Below, piece after piece: positions 13,229 to 27,500 of a DNA stretch of 64,000 nt. Each line of letters opens with the position of its first letter. Position 1 is the stretch's first letter. The stretch is from Chrysogorgia sp. JL179-B06 (lineage: Eukaryota > Cnidaria > Anthozoa > Scleralcyonacea > Chrysogorgiidae): NCBI GenBank assembly GCA_035772405.1, contig JAYKKM010000226.1, positions 310,001 through 374,000 of the forward strand. Direction: 5' to 3'. The notes under the pieces are model-generated. The model saw only the letters and a list, made by a program, of their open reading frames with translations. It had not been told where the DNA came from and ran no database searches. Both the position numbers and the translations under genes were made by a program.

Positions 13229-16200
13229 ACACTCGATATTACTTTAATTTGTAGTGATGATCAAAGTCTTGTGTACAAAGACGCTGTTTTCATTTCAACG
13301 CATAAGTTTATTGGAGGAGTGTCAACGCCAGGTTATTTTTACTTTATTAATATTTGGTTGCCCTTCTTTTGCTTGAAAGTAAGAGTTAAATCCCGAGAAC
13401 AGAGGTATTAAGCCAGATACACCCGAGAGTTGTGGGCGCGAGAGATGTACTGTATCTGCATTAATACCGACGTTCGAGGGATTTAACTAACTTATTTCAT
13501 GGTTTTGTTTGTTTTAAGAATAAATTTGCGTGTAAAAATGTATATTATATTTATATTTTGTAGTTTACGATTATACTATCTTTAGCTAATAGCTATTATA
13601 TTTAGCTATTATATTATCTATATTTTGTAGTTTTTAGAGTGCAAGCATGTGATAGGCATCATAAATCTGTTAGCATTCAAATTCAGGGATGTGTCCGTGT
13701 ATTCATCGCAAAAATAAGACGAGATGTATAAAATATACATTTGTGGGGATATGTACTATCGGATATACAAGTTAGAGGCAAAGACGAGAGATTGTATATC
13801 CGATACAACAAGGGCGCTAATGTTGTAAATAACTTAGAATACTTGTACATCTAAATTTTCATCAGTTTATCGACAATATTGAAAATTCAATTTTAGCGGA
13901 GTAAATCGAAGTAAATCAGCAGAATTATGTAAAATCAGCAGAATTTTGTATCAGATATACAACCTCCGTCATGCCACTGATTTCCTTTGTCTTTTCTTCT
14001 TCCCTTATCTTTATTCAATCATCATCAAATCGTGCATATAACCAAGTTCGTTTCCCCAGAAATTCCTTGCTGAATATCAAATCCTCACCGGCTTTTAAGG
14101 ATGTAAGATAAATAAAGACCTGTAAAATACAATAGAAGCCCACTCAATCCTGAAATAATGTCTACTAAAATATCATAATTCACTATTTTTGCTCCAATAT
14201 TTTAGCGTTTTTGTTGCGCATTGTAACACTACCTACGCAGCTCACACTATTTTTATATAATTTATCATTTTGCTGCAACCTGGTTATTCTAATTTGTTTA
14301 TAGGAGTACTTGTAGCAAAAAAGAGACTATTTAGGAATGCTGTACCATCCGGCTGTGGAGGTGGCTCAGTATTCTTTGTAAGTATATATACTTTGTAAAT
14401 TGATCATCATGATTTTCCTACACGGCTATAACGACATCTAAAGAAAAGGGCGAGTCAAGTGGAATTGATCATAGTCAATCGAGATATGGTCTGGAAACTC
14501 AGCTAAAGTCTTTGTTCTATCTTTTTGTTCGTCTTTATGCAATTTTGTGCACGGTGCACGGTCACTGAACCTATTGTATTTTAGTATAATGAAGCAATCA
14601 TCCAATAGAATCGTTTGGGTTTAATCGTTCAACCGTGTAGTTTAAATATTAATAAACCTAAAACAAAGGATGTGCACGGTGTAAGGTACGGTTCAACATC
14701 AAAACGTAGCTCATTATAGTCGCTTTGAAGTTTGCAGAGTTTCCAGACCATATCTCGATTGACTATTGAATTGATCCAGCGAGAGGACCACAGGTTGTTA
14801 AGATATATACATAATATACATGTATATTCATTGGTCAAATCCTCTCTTAAGCCATATGTAAATATTATCTCTAAAGTAAAGACGTTGTGATGCAGACAAC
14901 GTTATATCTTATTAAAACTTTATTATGTTTTTCGTGTTTTTTTGCTTGACAATCGGTTAGTACTAGTTTCCATCTATGAAATTGACGTGACTTCATTTTG
15001 TCTAGACTAGGGTCGTTACGTAGCTAGTAGAAGCTAATTTTTAAGATCCTAACCAGTGGGACTTGTTTACTATGTTCTTGTTTACTCAGTAGAACATGAT
15101 AATGAGCAATCGACTCACCGCTTCTCTGCGACATCACAACAAATTTGCTACGGGCACTGTCTGGGTTTACCAACGTAATGAAATGATTCTCCAATTTGGC
15201 AATAATTTTCTCGAACTCATTGTATTATATTCCCTCTGGGGCTGACACGTTTTGCAAAGTGCCGAGTCTACTGACAAGCTCTCGTAGCAATTATCTCGGG
15301 GGGATATACATGTATAATATATATAAATATATAATAATATATAGATTATAGATGAAGTTTTAAATAGGGCCTAAAGTACGTGTACGTGCGTGTGTGCATC
15401 AGAGATTTTCTAGGCGGAATTAACCACTTAGGTTGCCGATAGATTACCACGCTCAAAATCTCAAGATTCTTGCTCTATGGTTGATTCCAATCTAGTATGT
15501 CTTCTGGCGCACGTGTCGACACATAGTTTGTAGAAATTCGTAGGCTCAAGTTCTTGATTTTGCTATTTATTAACAATTTAACACATACAGTTCACAACAC
15601 ATTGCATGTATAAAAGGTAGATTCAAGCGATCAACATAAACCATAACTTCATAAAACTGATATGCCGTCATGGAGGTCATGGAGACCATGGCGATAGTTT
15701 AGTTCCTAGACTCTCGCATTATCTCACATGCTCACTTGCTTAAAACAGCACTTGCATGGGAAAAGTTAAAAATTCCTGCCAGGAAAACAAGTGTTTTCTT
15801 AGGATCAGTATTAAGGGTATAGGGTTTTTTGTTAAGGGTAAGGATTAGTATTGAAGATTTTATTTCGCACGTTAGTTTGATAGATGGAATTAAACTAGTG
15901 ACGACCAAAAATTATTTAAATTAATGCCTTCCCCCCAAAGTTGTCGCGAAAAGGCAATTATTGTGTTCAATAACACAATAAAATGGGAAACTTTTCCCCT
16001 GATTTGAACTCGTTCAAAATCCTACAGTATTGCGCGCCTCTAGTTATATACCTCTAGTTATACCTATAGTTATACCTATAGTTATACCTACAGTTATACC
16101 TATAGTTATACCTATAGTTATACCTATAGTTATACCTATAGTTATACCTATAGTTATACCTATAGTTATACCTACAGTATAGTTATACCTATAGTTATAC

Positions 16201-19200
16201 CTATTGTTATACCTCTAGTTATACCTATAGTTATAATTTTGATACACTGATCAACCTCATAAAACCTGTACTTGTTCTCGTATGAGCCCTGTTATGTTAC
16301 CAGCGGTATTGCTATTTTAAAATCGTTGCACCAATTTAATAAAATTGGCAGCCAATTTGGAATAATGTCTATTGCTTTACCAGTCGTAGGTACTTCATCT
16401 TATGATGTATAGTGGATCCGTAGTTAGGATCCGGATTGGATTAGGGTTAGGATTATGTTTGTGTTCAGGACCATAGCTTTAGGGTTAGGTTCAGTAAGGA
16501 TCCACTATATCCCATAAGATTCATGAAGTATTTACCCTGCCGGTAGAGCTACCGCGCCCACTAGGAACAGTGCGCACGCGCAGTAGATATAATGCTATCG
16601 TGACACAGAAAAATGGAACGAAGACTCTCGCTTCCAATTCGCTAGAGGGGGTAATGGGACGCCTCTACCGCATTCCTTATCTCAACCATTACCCCCCTCT
16701 AGCGAATTGGAAGCCTCTGCGGAGGAACAATTAAATTCAAAATGGCGGCGGTCTATTCACTTTTTAAAATTTCAATGTAATCTTCAGTATTTTGACTCAA
16801 ACACCAAGAACACCCAGAGCGAAAATTGGTCAGTTATGAAACAAGACTTTTTTAAAAGCGCAAATGAATTACAAACTTACGAAGTGTACGTCGAACAAGT
16901 CACGACTATTTCGCAGCTGTCGGTATAAAGTTATACATAATCCACTTTTGAAACCGTCCACTTTTGAAATCACATTTAAAGGCAGAAATACAAACCAGGA
17001 TGCTTTAAAATGTCTTTAAATATAATGTCGAAGGTTTATATTGTGTGTAGTTGTTGATTATTATCAAATTAAATGGGGTTTTTTAAATAGAACGAAGCAA
17101 TTGTATGATAAACTTTCCGTAATTTGACCCTTTTTTACTTTTTACTAACTGTCAACAGATACAAATAGCGAAAGTGGACGGGTATTCTATAATTTAGCCT
17201 AATTTTGTGGTTGGCAGCAGCTTGCTTTCAGATTGAAAGTCACTTCTTTGTGGTCGTATAGCTTTAATACAAACATTCAGTGATTTAGATGAACTCAAAA
17301 ATGTTTGTTTCAATGCCAGATCCAAGCTTTAATATGTATACAGGTCTCATATAATTAAAGGAAAATTCACGACACAAGTTAAAATCAAGAGTATGTATTG
17401 TAAGGTACCGGTGTACCGAAATCATATAAACAGGCCCTTGGGATGATTAGTAATGCTTGTCTACTCCATATGTGTTAATATATTATACACTGTTGTTGAG
17501 AATGTGGGAACTTGATTGATGTACTGGATTGATTTATATATGTGCCTGTACTGTCTATGCAGCAGTCACTATATATTAGTAATGCTTGGGTGTGTTAATA
17601 CCTGTGTAGTGATATATTGTGGCAGCTTGGAGTAGACAGATAATATCGTCAAGCTCAAAATGTTGGCATTATTACTTTATATAAGTACAGTATGACGGTT
17701 TCAAGTGCAATTTTCACTTCTTTTTTCACTTTCCAATTATTTCCTTTTTCTGAATTTGTACTACTTCCTTTTTTCTGCATTGTGTTTCCTTTATTCTGCA
17801 TTGTATTTCCTTGAAATTGCAGCAGTTTTTGTAGCCGTTTTTGTGTTATAGAGTTGCAAAGTGTCTGAGTATAACAGTATATACATGTTATATATATTAT
17901 TTAGAAATTAGAATGCTTTAACAAAGTCCTTCAAATAAACTGTTTATCGGTATAACTTGTGAGCCAGGCCCACACAAAGATTAAAGTGGGCCCTGGGCAA
18001 AATAAATAATTGGGGCCCCTTGGAAAACTTTTGCATGTCATTTTACAGATGAATCGGATATAAGGATATTTCAAGTGAAAATGTTTCAGTTTTACATGTG
18101 AAATGACAATTCAAGTTTTCGTAAGGACGTAAAAGTTGTACAAAATAAGGACAAAATAAATAATCAATAATGCAGAGTAGCAGAAAATACTGTTTGATAA
18201 TTTCAACTACAACCTCTTGGCTACCGATTTTCTACAAAGTAAACTAGCAACATAAATAGGGGGCCCCTCTCGAGCTGAGGGCCCAGGGCAGATTGCCCCA
18301 GTCCCCCCCCCCCTGTGTGGGCCTGTAGATTGGTATTTCAAGAGTCTAAATATTGCCACATAACTCCGTTTTGACGCGAACTTCTTCACTGGCTTCCAGT
18401 GAAATATCGTATAGACTTTAAGATATTATTACTTACCTTTAAGGCTATTCATGGCTTTGCTACTTATGCCACCTAACTGCAAGACGCTTGCCACACTTGG
18501 CGACAGATCATTTTATGTTGCAGCTCCTAAGCTTTGGAACAGTTTACCGTGCTTATTAGGAACTGTGTATCTATTAATAGTTTTAAGGGTCTGATTAATT
18601 CATTTTTATTCCAGAAAGCCTTTTCTTAATTTTTTAATTCTTGATTTTTATGTAAATTTATTTTTTATCTATATTTTGTTGTTGTAATGCGCATTTGAAA
18701 ATGTACATTGATATTTGCGTAATATAAATTAATAAATTATTATTATTATTATTATAATTGTTATACACATAAGTACTTATCTTCCACAGCATTAAATTTA
18801 ACCAGTGATGTATATACAGTAATATATATAATTTTGAACATACTATATCCTACAGTTATCATTCATTCTTTCATCAGGCAGTAGATACATGTACGCCTAA
18901 GCGCACCTATTTTTAAGTGCTCAAAACTTTTTTGTAGGTAACCCATGACTCTCATCGCTATTTAAAAGAGGTCGAAATGCGGGAAGAAGGAGGGACACCG
19001 GCCATTGTTGAATCCATCCGTGCTGGACTGGTTTTTCAATTAAAAGAAGTATGCTTTCCTGTTTGAATTTAAGATATTTGTCATTATTTTGTTTTATTTA
19101 TCCACACATGATGTTTTCTTGGCCTTATTATAGCAGTTGCAAAGTTATATGGATAGCATGATGGTTATTATGTCTTTTTATTAGGCTGTTGGTCATGAAA

Positions 19201-21508
19201 ACATTATGAAAATAGAAGATGAGTTTCATAGGTAAGAAATGGAACATCACAGTACAGTAATATCATGACTTATGGCAAAGCGAAAATATTGTGAATTGCC
19301 GAACAGGCTAAAAGAAAGGATGACTCACTGGAAAGGACATTCCCATTTCCTAAACCTAACCTTGATCCTAACCTTAAACCTAGCCTTAAAGGTCAACTAT
19401 ACCTTTTGAGGTTCTACTTTCCTCCAAAAGAGATATATATCATCTAACTTTGTAAAAGTGAAGAAAAACATTAATTTCATGATATAGCGCAGGATTTATT
19501 GAGGAGTATTTCTTCGGATCTCTTTTTGCACGACCGCGTTTTGAGAAGAATGGCACTATTACCGGTATGACGTCATAGGGTCATACTGGTAATAGGTTTA
19601 TTGAACAAAATAATATTCCAGTGCTTGATATTTGGTTTGTCACTTATCACTCACCCAAGAGTAAACAGTATTCCAAACTTCACTAAAATAAAACCAAAAT
19701 ATACAGTATTTTCTCGCCGTATGACATCATTATGACATCACATACCGGTAGTACCACGCTTTCTTCCAACGCGGTCATCGTTCAACTAAGTTTAGCAAAA
19801 CGGCTAAAAACTATCCTGTGCACAGCCTGATATAAGTACCCTGTATATCAGTATACAGGGTACTTATATCAGGCTGTGCACAGGCTACTAAAAACTCGAT
19901 CTTTAACAGATCATAAAAGCAGAACCGAGTAACCAATTTCAATTATTTCTTCAGTTTTGAATTGAACTTTTCGAATTCTAACGAAAAAATGGAGTAACCT
20001 GAAAAGGTATAGTTGACCTTGAACCGTAGCTAACCCTAACCTAACCAAAAATAAAGACCAGACAAAAAGGTCCCTTTGAGTCATGCGGAATGCTAATGTT
20101 GCTATAATTATCTAAAGACGCAATACGTTCATACTAGTGGATCCAGACTGGATTTGAGACTGGACTGATATCGGACTATAACCGTTTGCGTTCACACTAG
20201 ATTGGACTGGCTTTGGACTTCCGGCAAAAATGCGGTGTGATGGGTCAGCAGTATATTCAACAAAATAAACAATGCAAATATGGCAACAGGCAAGTTTGAG
20301 TTGTGTTTTCTTTTCTTTTATAATTTATTTTTGAGGAGACGAAAAGACTAAACCAGAGAGAGTCAAATATACGAGACTCTTTGCATCATCTAAAAAAATT
20401 GCAACAGTGTTTGGCTGGAAAAGCTATTTTTCATATTATAGGTATATTTTTAGTTGCGTACACCGCTGACCACTTGTACTGCGGTCGACTACCTCACCAT
20501 GGAAACCAGTCCATTTCCAGCCTAAAGCCAGTCCTATTGCGTTCAAACTTGGACGAGTCCAATCCGAATCCTTTCTCAGACCACCTCGAATAGGTGGACT
20601 CAAAGCCATTTCAAATCCAGTTCGATTGCGTTCACACTGCCGGATTCGCAATTCAAATCCAGTCCGGGTCCACTAGTGTGAACATGCCTCAAGAGCGTAT
20701 TATTTCATCAGATCGAAAGGTTTTCGGAAGTCCAGAAAAATAATTCTATTCACTTTCCCGGTCAATCAAGGTCTTTACACCATTTGTGTATAAGATGAAC
20801 AAAAATGACTGAAGATCCAGGTAGACCACCATACTGTTCATCATAAATTTTGCCTTAGTAAACTAAATAGGTCTTAATTCGTCTACTGTTTGGCACGGCG
20901 TAATTTTAGCAATAGCAGAAACGATGCAATTTCAAGAAATTTACTTCCAAGTTTTATGAAATTTAGCACGCTCAAATTCGCAAAGTGCCAAAGCCTGTCG
21001 GGATAATGTAATGGCAATGCAATATCTCGATCACGTGTCTCGACATTGGAAAACAATCGGATCAGGGTAAACCTAGACGAGGTAGCCCGAATAATTAATA
21101 CGATAATCGAAGACATTTCACATATACTGCGCGAATACAGCTAACCACATGCTGTTAATGGGGCTTGTCTGTGCGCAATCATGGTATGCTGCTCCCATGC
21201 ATATCCAGCCACAAGTCTTGTATTTCTTGAGACCTCCACAGGGACATCTAATTAACCACAATCCTTTAAAAATAGGCACGCTCAACGTACATGTATCTAC
21301 TGCTTGATGCAATTATACCGGTACTTGCAAATTGATTGTAATTCATGTTGAAAACACTTACCAAAATAATGATACGTTTGTTTGTTTTCTTTGTTGAAAC
21401 ATGAATGGCATCAACTTCGAGGCATAATTTGATATCCATTGATCGGAAATAGTCGTGATTTCCCGTTTCATTCTTCCGAGTTTTGATTGGCTCCGAGGCA
21501 TTCTATTG

Positions 21509-21560
<52 letters not shown>

Positions 21561-24500
21561 CTACCTATACCTACACCTACCTACCTACCTACCTACCTAC
21601 CTACCTACCTACCTACCTACCTACCTACCTACCAGGTAGGTAGGTTACCTACCTTACCCGTATTTTCTGGGCGATAACCCGCACGGCGTATAACCCGCAC
21701 AGGAACAAAAATGTCATTTTTGGAAAAATAAATCAGCGTATAACCCGCACCATCGTATAACCCGTAGCTGCTGCTAATAGGTTTGGGACCACAAAATGAT
21801 AAAAAAGTACAGTAGTTGAAAAAATTTATTAAGATTAAAAGTAAGGCCCGTTCCAAACGCCGCTCATCTCTTGCACCGAAGAGAATGCAAATTAACATAA
21901 ACAAAGGATTTGGCTCATTATATCATTAGGTTCGGCGCATGAGAAGAGCGGCGTTTGGAACAGCCCTTAGAAACAGCCCTGGGCTGAAATGGCTAATAGT
22001 AACAGCTCTGTTGGAATCACGCTGCGAGCCTGCGAGATAAGTTAAGGGAACTTTGCTTTTCCGCCGTGGCACGTGCGTTTTGGAAGCTTTATCATCTGAG
22101 GCTACTTACGATTCGTTCACCTCAAATTCTAAGACAAGAGTAATACTGGTAAGTATCTATTCCATTTGATAGTTTTACAGTAGACGTGCCGTTTTTTACC
22201 ACTGTTACATTGCTTAAGTACAGTATATGTTTTGCATTGATTTGCTATATTTTACTACGGTACGCGGTTTGTTTCTACTGCGCGATACAATGTTTGTATT
22301 TATGTCGCACAAGTTACAATATAATAATATATTTAAAGCTTACCTGGAAAATAAAAGAACGTCGCTTTGATAACCAGAGGCATTTTGAGAACAATCTCTA
22401 ACATCACAAGATGAAAGTACATCGCACATGGTCTTAAGAATTCAACATTACCCGTACCACCCTATAGCCCGCACTAATTATGTTTCCTAGCAAAATTAAT
22501 TAACCCGCGGGTTATCGCCCAGAAAATACAGTACTCACTCACTCACTCACTTACTTAACAGTAGCCTGCCCCGCAGACGACTGAACCCTTATAATCCGGT
22601 TTATAATCCGGGGTTTTGTCGTCTGCGGCGCAGGCTAACTTAACAGCCTCCCATCGTGTTATCTAAATCATATAATTCGAGCAAGAATAGACAGTTAATA
22701 AAAATTGAGTATACATTGTGAGATTTTACGTTTGGTTGTATTTGATGTCTGAACGTGTGTAAAATAAGATCCGGGAAATTAAAAAAAATATAATATTCAG
22801 GCAATTTAACTGGATACACCCTCTATCAAAGTACCCCCTGGACATGCATACTGTACTGCATAGATAAATTCCCACGTGTTTCACCCAGTTTTTGACTCCC
22901 GTTTTTAACAAAGAATACCTATGTTGATTATAATGAGAAGATAACGTCGTTCTGCCATTAACCAATCCCCTTTCCAGCCTAACTTTTTCATTTGTTCTGT
23001 TTTGCTAGTCTTGCCTGTGAGGTATTTTCGAAAAGCAAGAATTTGATCATTTTGGGAAACCTGAATGTTCGGCGACTTCCAATTTTCTCGTTTCTAATTC
23101 GTAACAATGAAAGTGGATTGTTTTTACATCACAATTTTGTGTCATCATTATTAAACGATCTCTTCGGGATACAGTCGCGTGGTGGATGCGCATGCGCAGG
23201 GCCGTATGCTCAGGTATGAAGATAATGCATATATAATTACAAATTAATATTCATATCACATTTCATGCATATCCAGTACTTTGCAAAAGTATTGGGAAGT
23301 AAGCCTATTAGAGAATGCTCTTTTGAATTATTATACTTCGGCACTTGGCAAACAGTTTCACAATTTGAATTCATTTTTACTCTCAAATTTGGTGGAATCC
23401 CACATGCACAGTATAGTCCCATGTGACTTTGTCTCGTGTGTTTTTATTCCTTCAGGATCTTCTTGGAATTGATGAAGTCTTAGCAAAGGAAATCGAGTCA
23501 GCACTGTTGGAAGACAAGTAATTGGAGCTTGATTTTTTGTGTATTTTGTCTCCGGTGTAACTCTATAGTATTAATTTTCATTCTTAATTTCAAGCTCTTT
23601 TTCTTATCACATATCACTCCACCCACATCACTCCACCCACATCTCTCCACCCACATCTCTCCACCCACATCTCTCCACCCACATCTCTCCACCCACATCT
23701 CCAACCACATCTCTCCATCCCCATTTCTCCACCCCCATTTCTCCACCCACATCTCATCTCCACCGATATCTCTGCACCAACATCTCTCCATCCACATCTC
23801 TCCATCCACATCTCTCTACCCACATCTCTGTACCCACATCTCTCCACCCACATCTCTCCACCCACATCTCTCCACCCCTATTTCTCCACCCACATCTCAT
23901 CTCTCCACCCATATCTCTGCACCAACATCTCTCCATCCAGATCTCTCCACCTACATCTCTCCACTCCACATCTCTCCATCCACATGTCCACCCACATCTC
24001 TCCACCCACATCTCTCCACCCACATCTCTCCACCCACTTCTCTCCACCCACATCTCTCCACCCACATCTCTCCACTATTGATGTAATCCAACTCTGATGT
24101 TAAACTACTTATAAAGTAGTTTGTTTCTTGGTATATTCCCTTCAACATCTATTGCATAGTACTAATGACATAATAGTAAATTGTATATGCATGCATGTGT
24201 GCGTATATCTTCAACGTTACTTTTCCTGCTTTTTTGGAACAGTCGTTTGGACCGTGTGCATTTGCGTAGGTATCGTGAATATTCAGAACGAGAATTGATA
24301 AGGTAATTATTTATTATCGCCAGTTTTAATGCCTGCCTGTCCACACGATCCGATTTAACGCGTCCAATTTTTGTCCGTTTCGAATCGTGAACATCTTAAT
24401 TATTTTCATCGCAATGGAGGATCCAGGCGGGAATCGTAGTCTAGTTACGAATATTATTGCCCAGCAAATAGCTACAAACATAATTTTTAAATTGTTTTAA

Positions 24501-27500
24501 CCGTTTACAAGACTGCCTCGGCGAAACAGTCTTCCCTTTCGTAAACGGTCTTTGCCATCCCGAACGGTATTTGCCATCCTAAACAATGACCCCAACCCCC
24601 CTGAATTCTAACCCCTGGAATTTTTCGTATATATTAGTAAAAAATTCAGAGGGGTTAGGATTCAGGTGTCGGGGACATTGTTTAGAATGGCAAATACCGT
24701 TTACGAAAGGAAGACTGCGTCGGCGAAAGCAACAAAAATGAGAAAATACCTGAATTAAAATTTGTTTTAAAAACAAGCCACCGAATATCACAGCAATTGG
24801 GACCATATATCGCACGTGTATATGTGGTGCATTGTGGAAATGAGAAAATGAGAAAAAATGAGAAAATACCTGAATTAAAATTTGTTTTAAAAACAAGCCA
24901 CCGAATATCACAGCAATTGGGACCATATAGCGCACGTGTATATATGGTGCATTGTGGAAGGCAGCAACCCGCTAGCTACGCATGGGCAACTCAGCATGGG
25001 ACCACGAAAACAGTGCTAAGGGTGTGTTTATATGAGAGGCGAGCCCGCCCGGTTATCGGGCTAGCCCGGTAAGCGAGATATTATCGCGCAGTTATATAGC
25101 TGTTAAAAATTCCGGTGCGTTTATATGGACAAGCTGGCCAGCCCGGTTAGCGAGATCTCGCTTGAGAGAGGCGAAATCTCGGTAAGCAGGCTGAAAAATT
25201 TCTCATATAAACACTCGCAGCCGGGCTTCTTACCGAGATGAATTTTCAAAGGATGCCGACGTTTGGCATTTGAAACACTTGAAATCATCAGGGTAAGCGG
25301 GATGAAATTTTCCCATATAAACGCGAGCCAGAAATCATCTCGCTTACCAGGCTAGCCCCTAAGCCCCTTTAAATATAAACACCCCCTAAGCTTGATTATG
25401 GGACGTCTTTGCAAACTGTGTCGTCTTTTTATATTGAACAGACCAGGGTTTACGAGAATTAACCTTCCTTATTTCATGAAAAAAGAAACTGCGTTATTTA
25501 TTCTTGAAAGTATTGTTATGGTCGCAGAACATGGCTGGAAACTTCTTCCCAAGGTAATTATTACAAAATATTAACTACATTACCTCTGTATAAAAAATAG
25601 GTACGCTTTAGGCGTACATGTATCTACTGCCTGATGAAAGAATGAATGATAACTGTAGAATATAGTATGTTCAAAATTATATATATTACTGTATATACAT
25701 CACTGGTTAAATTTAATGTTGTGGAAAATATATAAAGTACTGGTACTGTATGTGTATAACAATTATATTATATCAGTTTATACCGAAAAACAAATTTTAT
25801 TTGAAGAAGTTTATTTGAAGGACTTTGTTACAGCATTCTAATTTCTAAGTAATATATAACATGTACTGTTATACTTTATAACATGTACTGAAAAACTATT
25901 TGAGAGATTCAAAGTTTATTTGAAGGAATTTGTTACAGCATTCTAATTAATATGTAACATGTACTGTTATACTCAGACACTTTGCAAAACTCAATAACAC
26001 AAAAACTGCTGCAGAAGTTTTCAAAATTGTTAAACTGGTAATATACATTGCACATTCTGTTTGACTGAGAGCAGTGCAATTTCAAGGAAATACAATGCAG
26101 AAAAAAGGAAACACAATGCAGAAAAAACGAAATATTTGGAAAAGCACTGAAACACTTTCTTTCGAGCTTGACCTTTGGTTGTCGAGTGTATTATAATTTG
26201 TAAAATATATATTTTACTTTTATATTTTATTGTAGAATAACACAGTTCATAGCACTTTTAATAGCACTGTTAATAACACTGTACATGCAATTTGGGGTTA
26301 ACTACTGTACTCTTTATTCCTTGAGATAATAATACACATTTGCATGTTTTTCAAAAGAGCTCAAATTGAGCTCACCCTTCGGCCTCGCACAATTTGTGCA
26401 AATTGCACTTGAAACCTTGTTATCATACTTATACAAAATAATAATGCCAATTTGTCAGAAACATTTTCTGAAGATTTGAGCTTGATGATCGTCCATGTAT
26501 TATCTGTCAACTGCAAGCTGACACAATATATCACTACAACAGGTACATATTAAAACACTCGAGCAAATACTGATATACAGTATAGTGAATGCTGCATAGG
26601 CAGTACAGGTACATATTAAAACACTCGAGCAAATACTGATATACAGTACAGTGAATGCTGCATAGGCAGTACAGGTACATATTAAAACACTCGAGCATTA
26701 CTGATATACAGTGACTGCTGCATATGCAGTACATATATCAATCAAACCAGTACTGTACATCATTTTCTTGATTTGAGATTGACGATCGTCCATGTATCGT
26801 CTGTCTAAGTATGGTCTAAGTTCCCACATTCGCTACAACAGTGTATATATTAACACACATGGAGTGGACATGCAATACACAGACTATTATCAAGTTCTAA
26901 TCCTCAGAAAAGGTTTCTGATTACAGATGAGCCGCTAATGATTGAGCTACAAAGACTCAGATGCAGGTTACAATAAATTGGTTCGATTGATACAGTATAT
27001 GTACTGCTAATGCACCAGTTACTACAGTATATATCGGTCTCAGACAACTACACAAGCTGCACTACTGATATAATTATAGTGACTGCCACATTACTGATAT
27101 ATAACAATGTGATTGCTGCAATAAGGCAGTAAATGTCATTGAATAAAAATAAATTTAATTTGATTGCGAGTTTTTATCACAAGTAAAGTAGTGTACTAAT
27201 CTCTACAGCATCACAGGACACTTTTGGTCAGTCTCAAAATTTTGTAAATGCATACAATACATACATGTATTAGTCTTGATTTTAACATGTGTCGTGAATT
27301 CTCCTTTAATACGACCTGTATACACAAGCTTGGATGTGGCATTGAAACAAACTTCACCAATGCCAATGGCAAATGCTCCATCAAAGTAAAATTAGTGTAC
27401 TAATATGTATACAGTGCTATTTATACTATACAAAACACTATGAAAGTGTAATTTGGCATTAATATCACGAGTAGTGTAAATCCTTAATTGCAGAAGCTAA

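Noticed and set aside
23498..24148. Overlapping open frames up to 185 codons with [18 protein letters not shown] repeats
   Set aside because: Artefacts of the 14-bp CT-rich minisatellite between exons 11 and 12.
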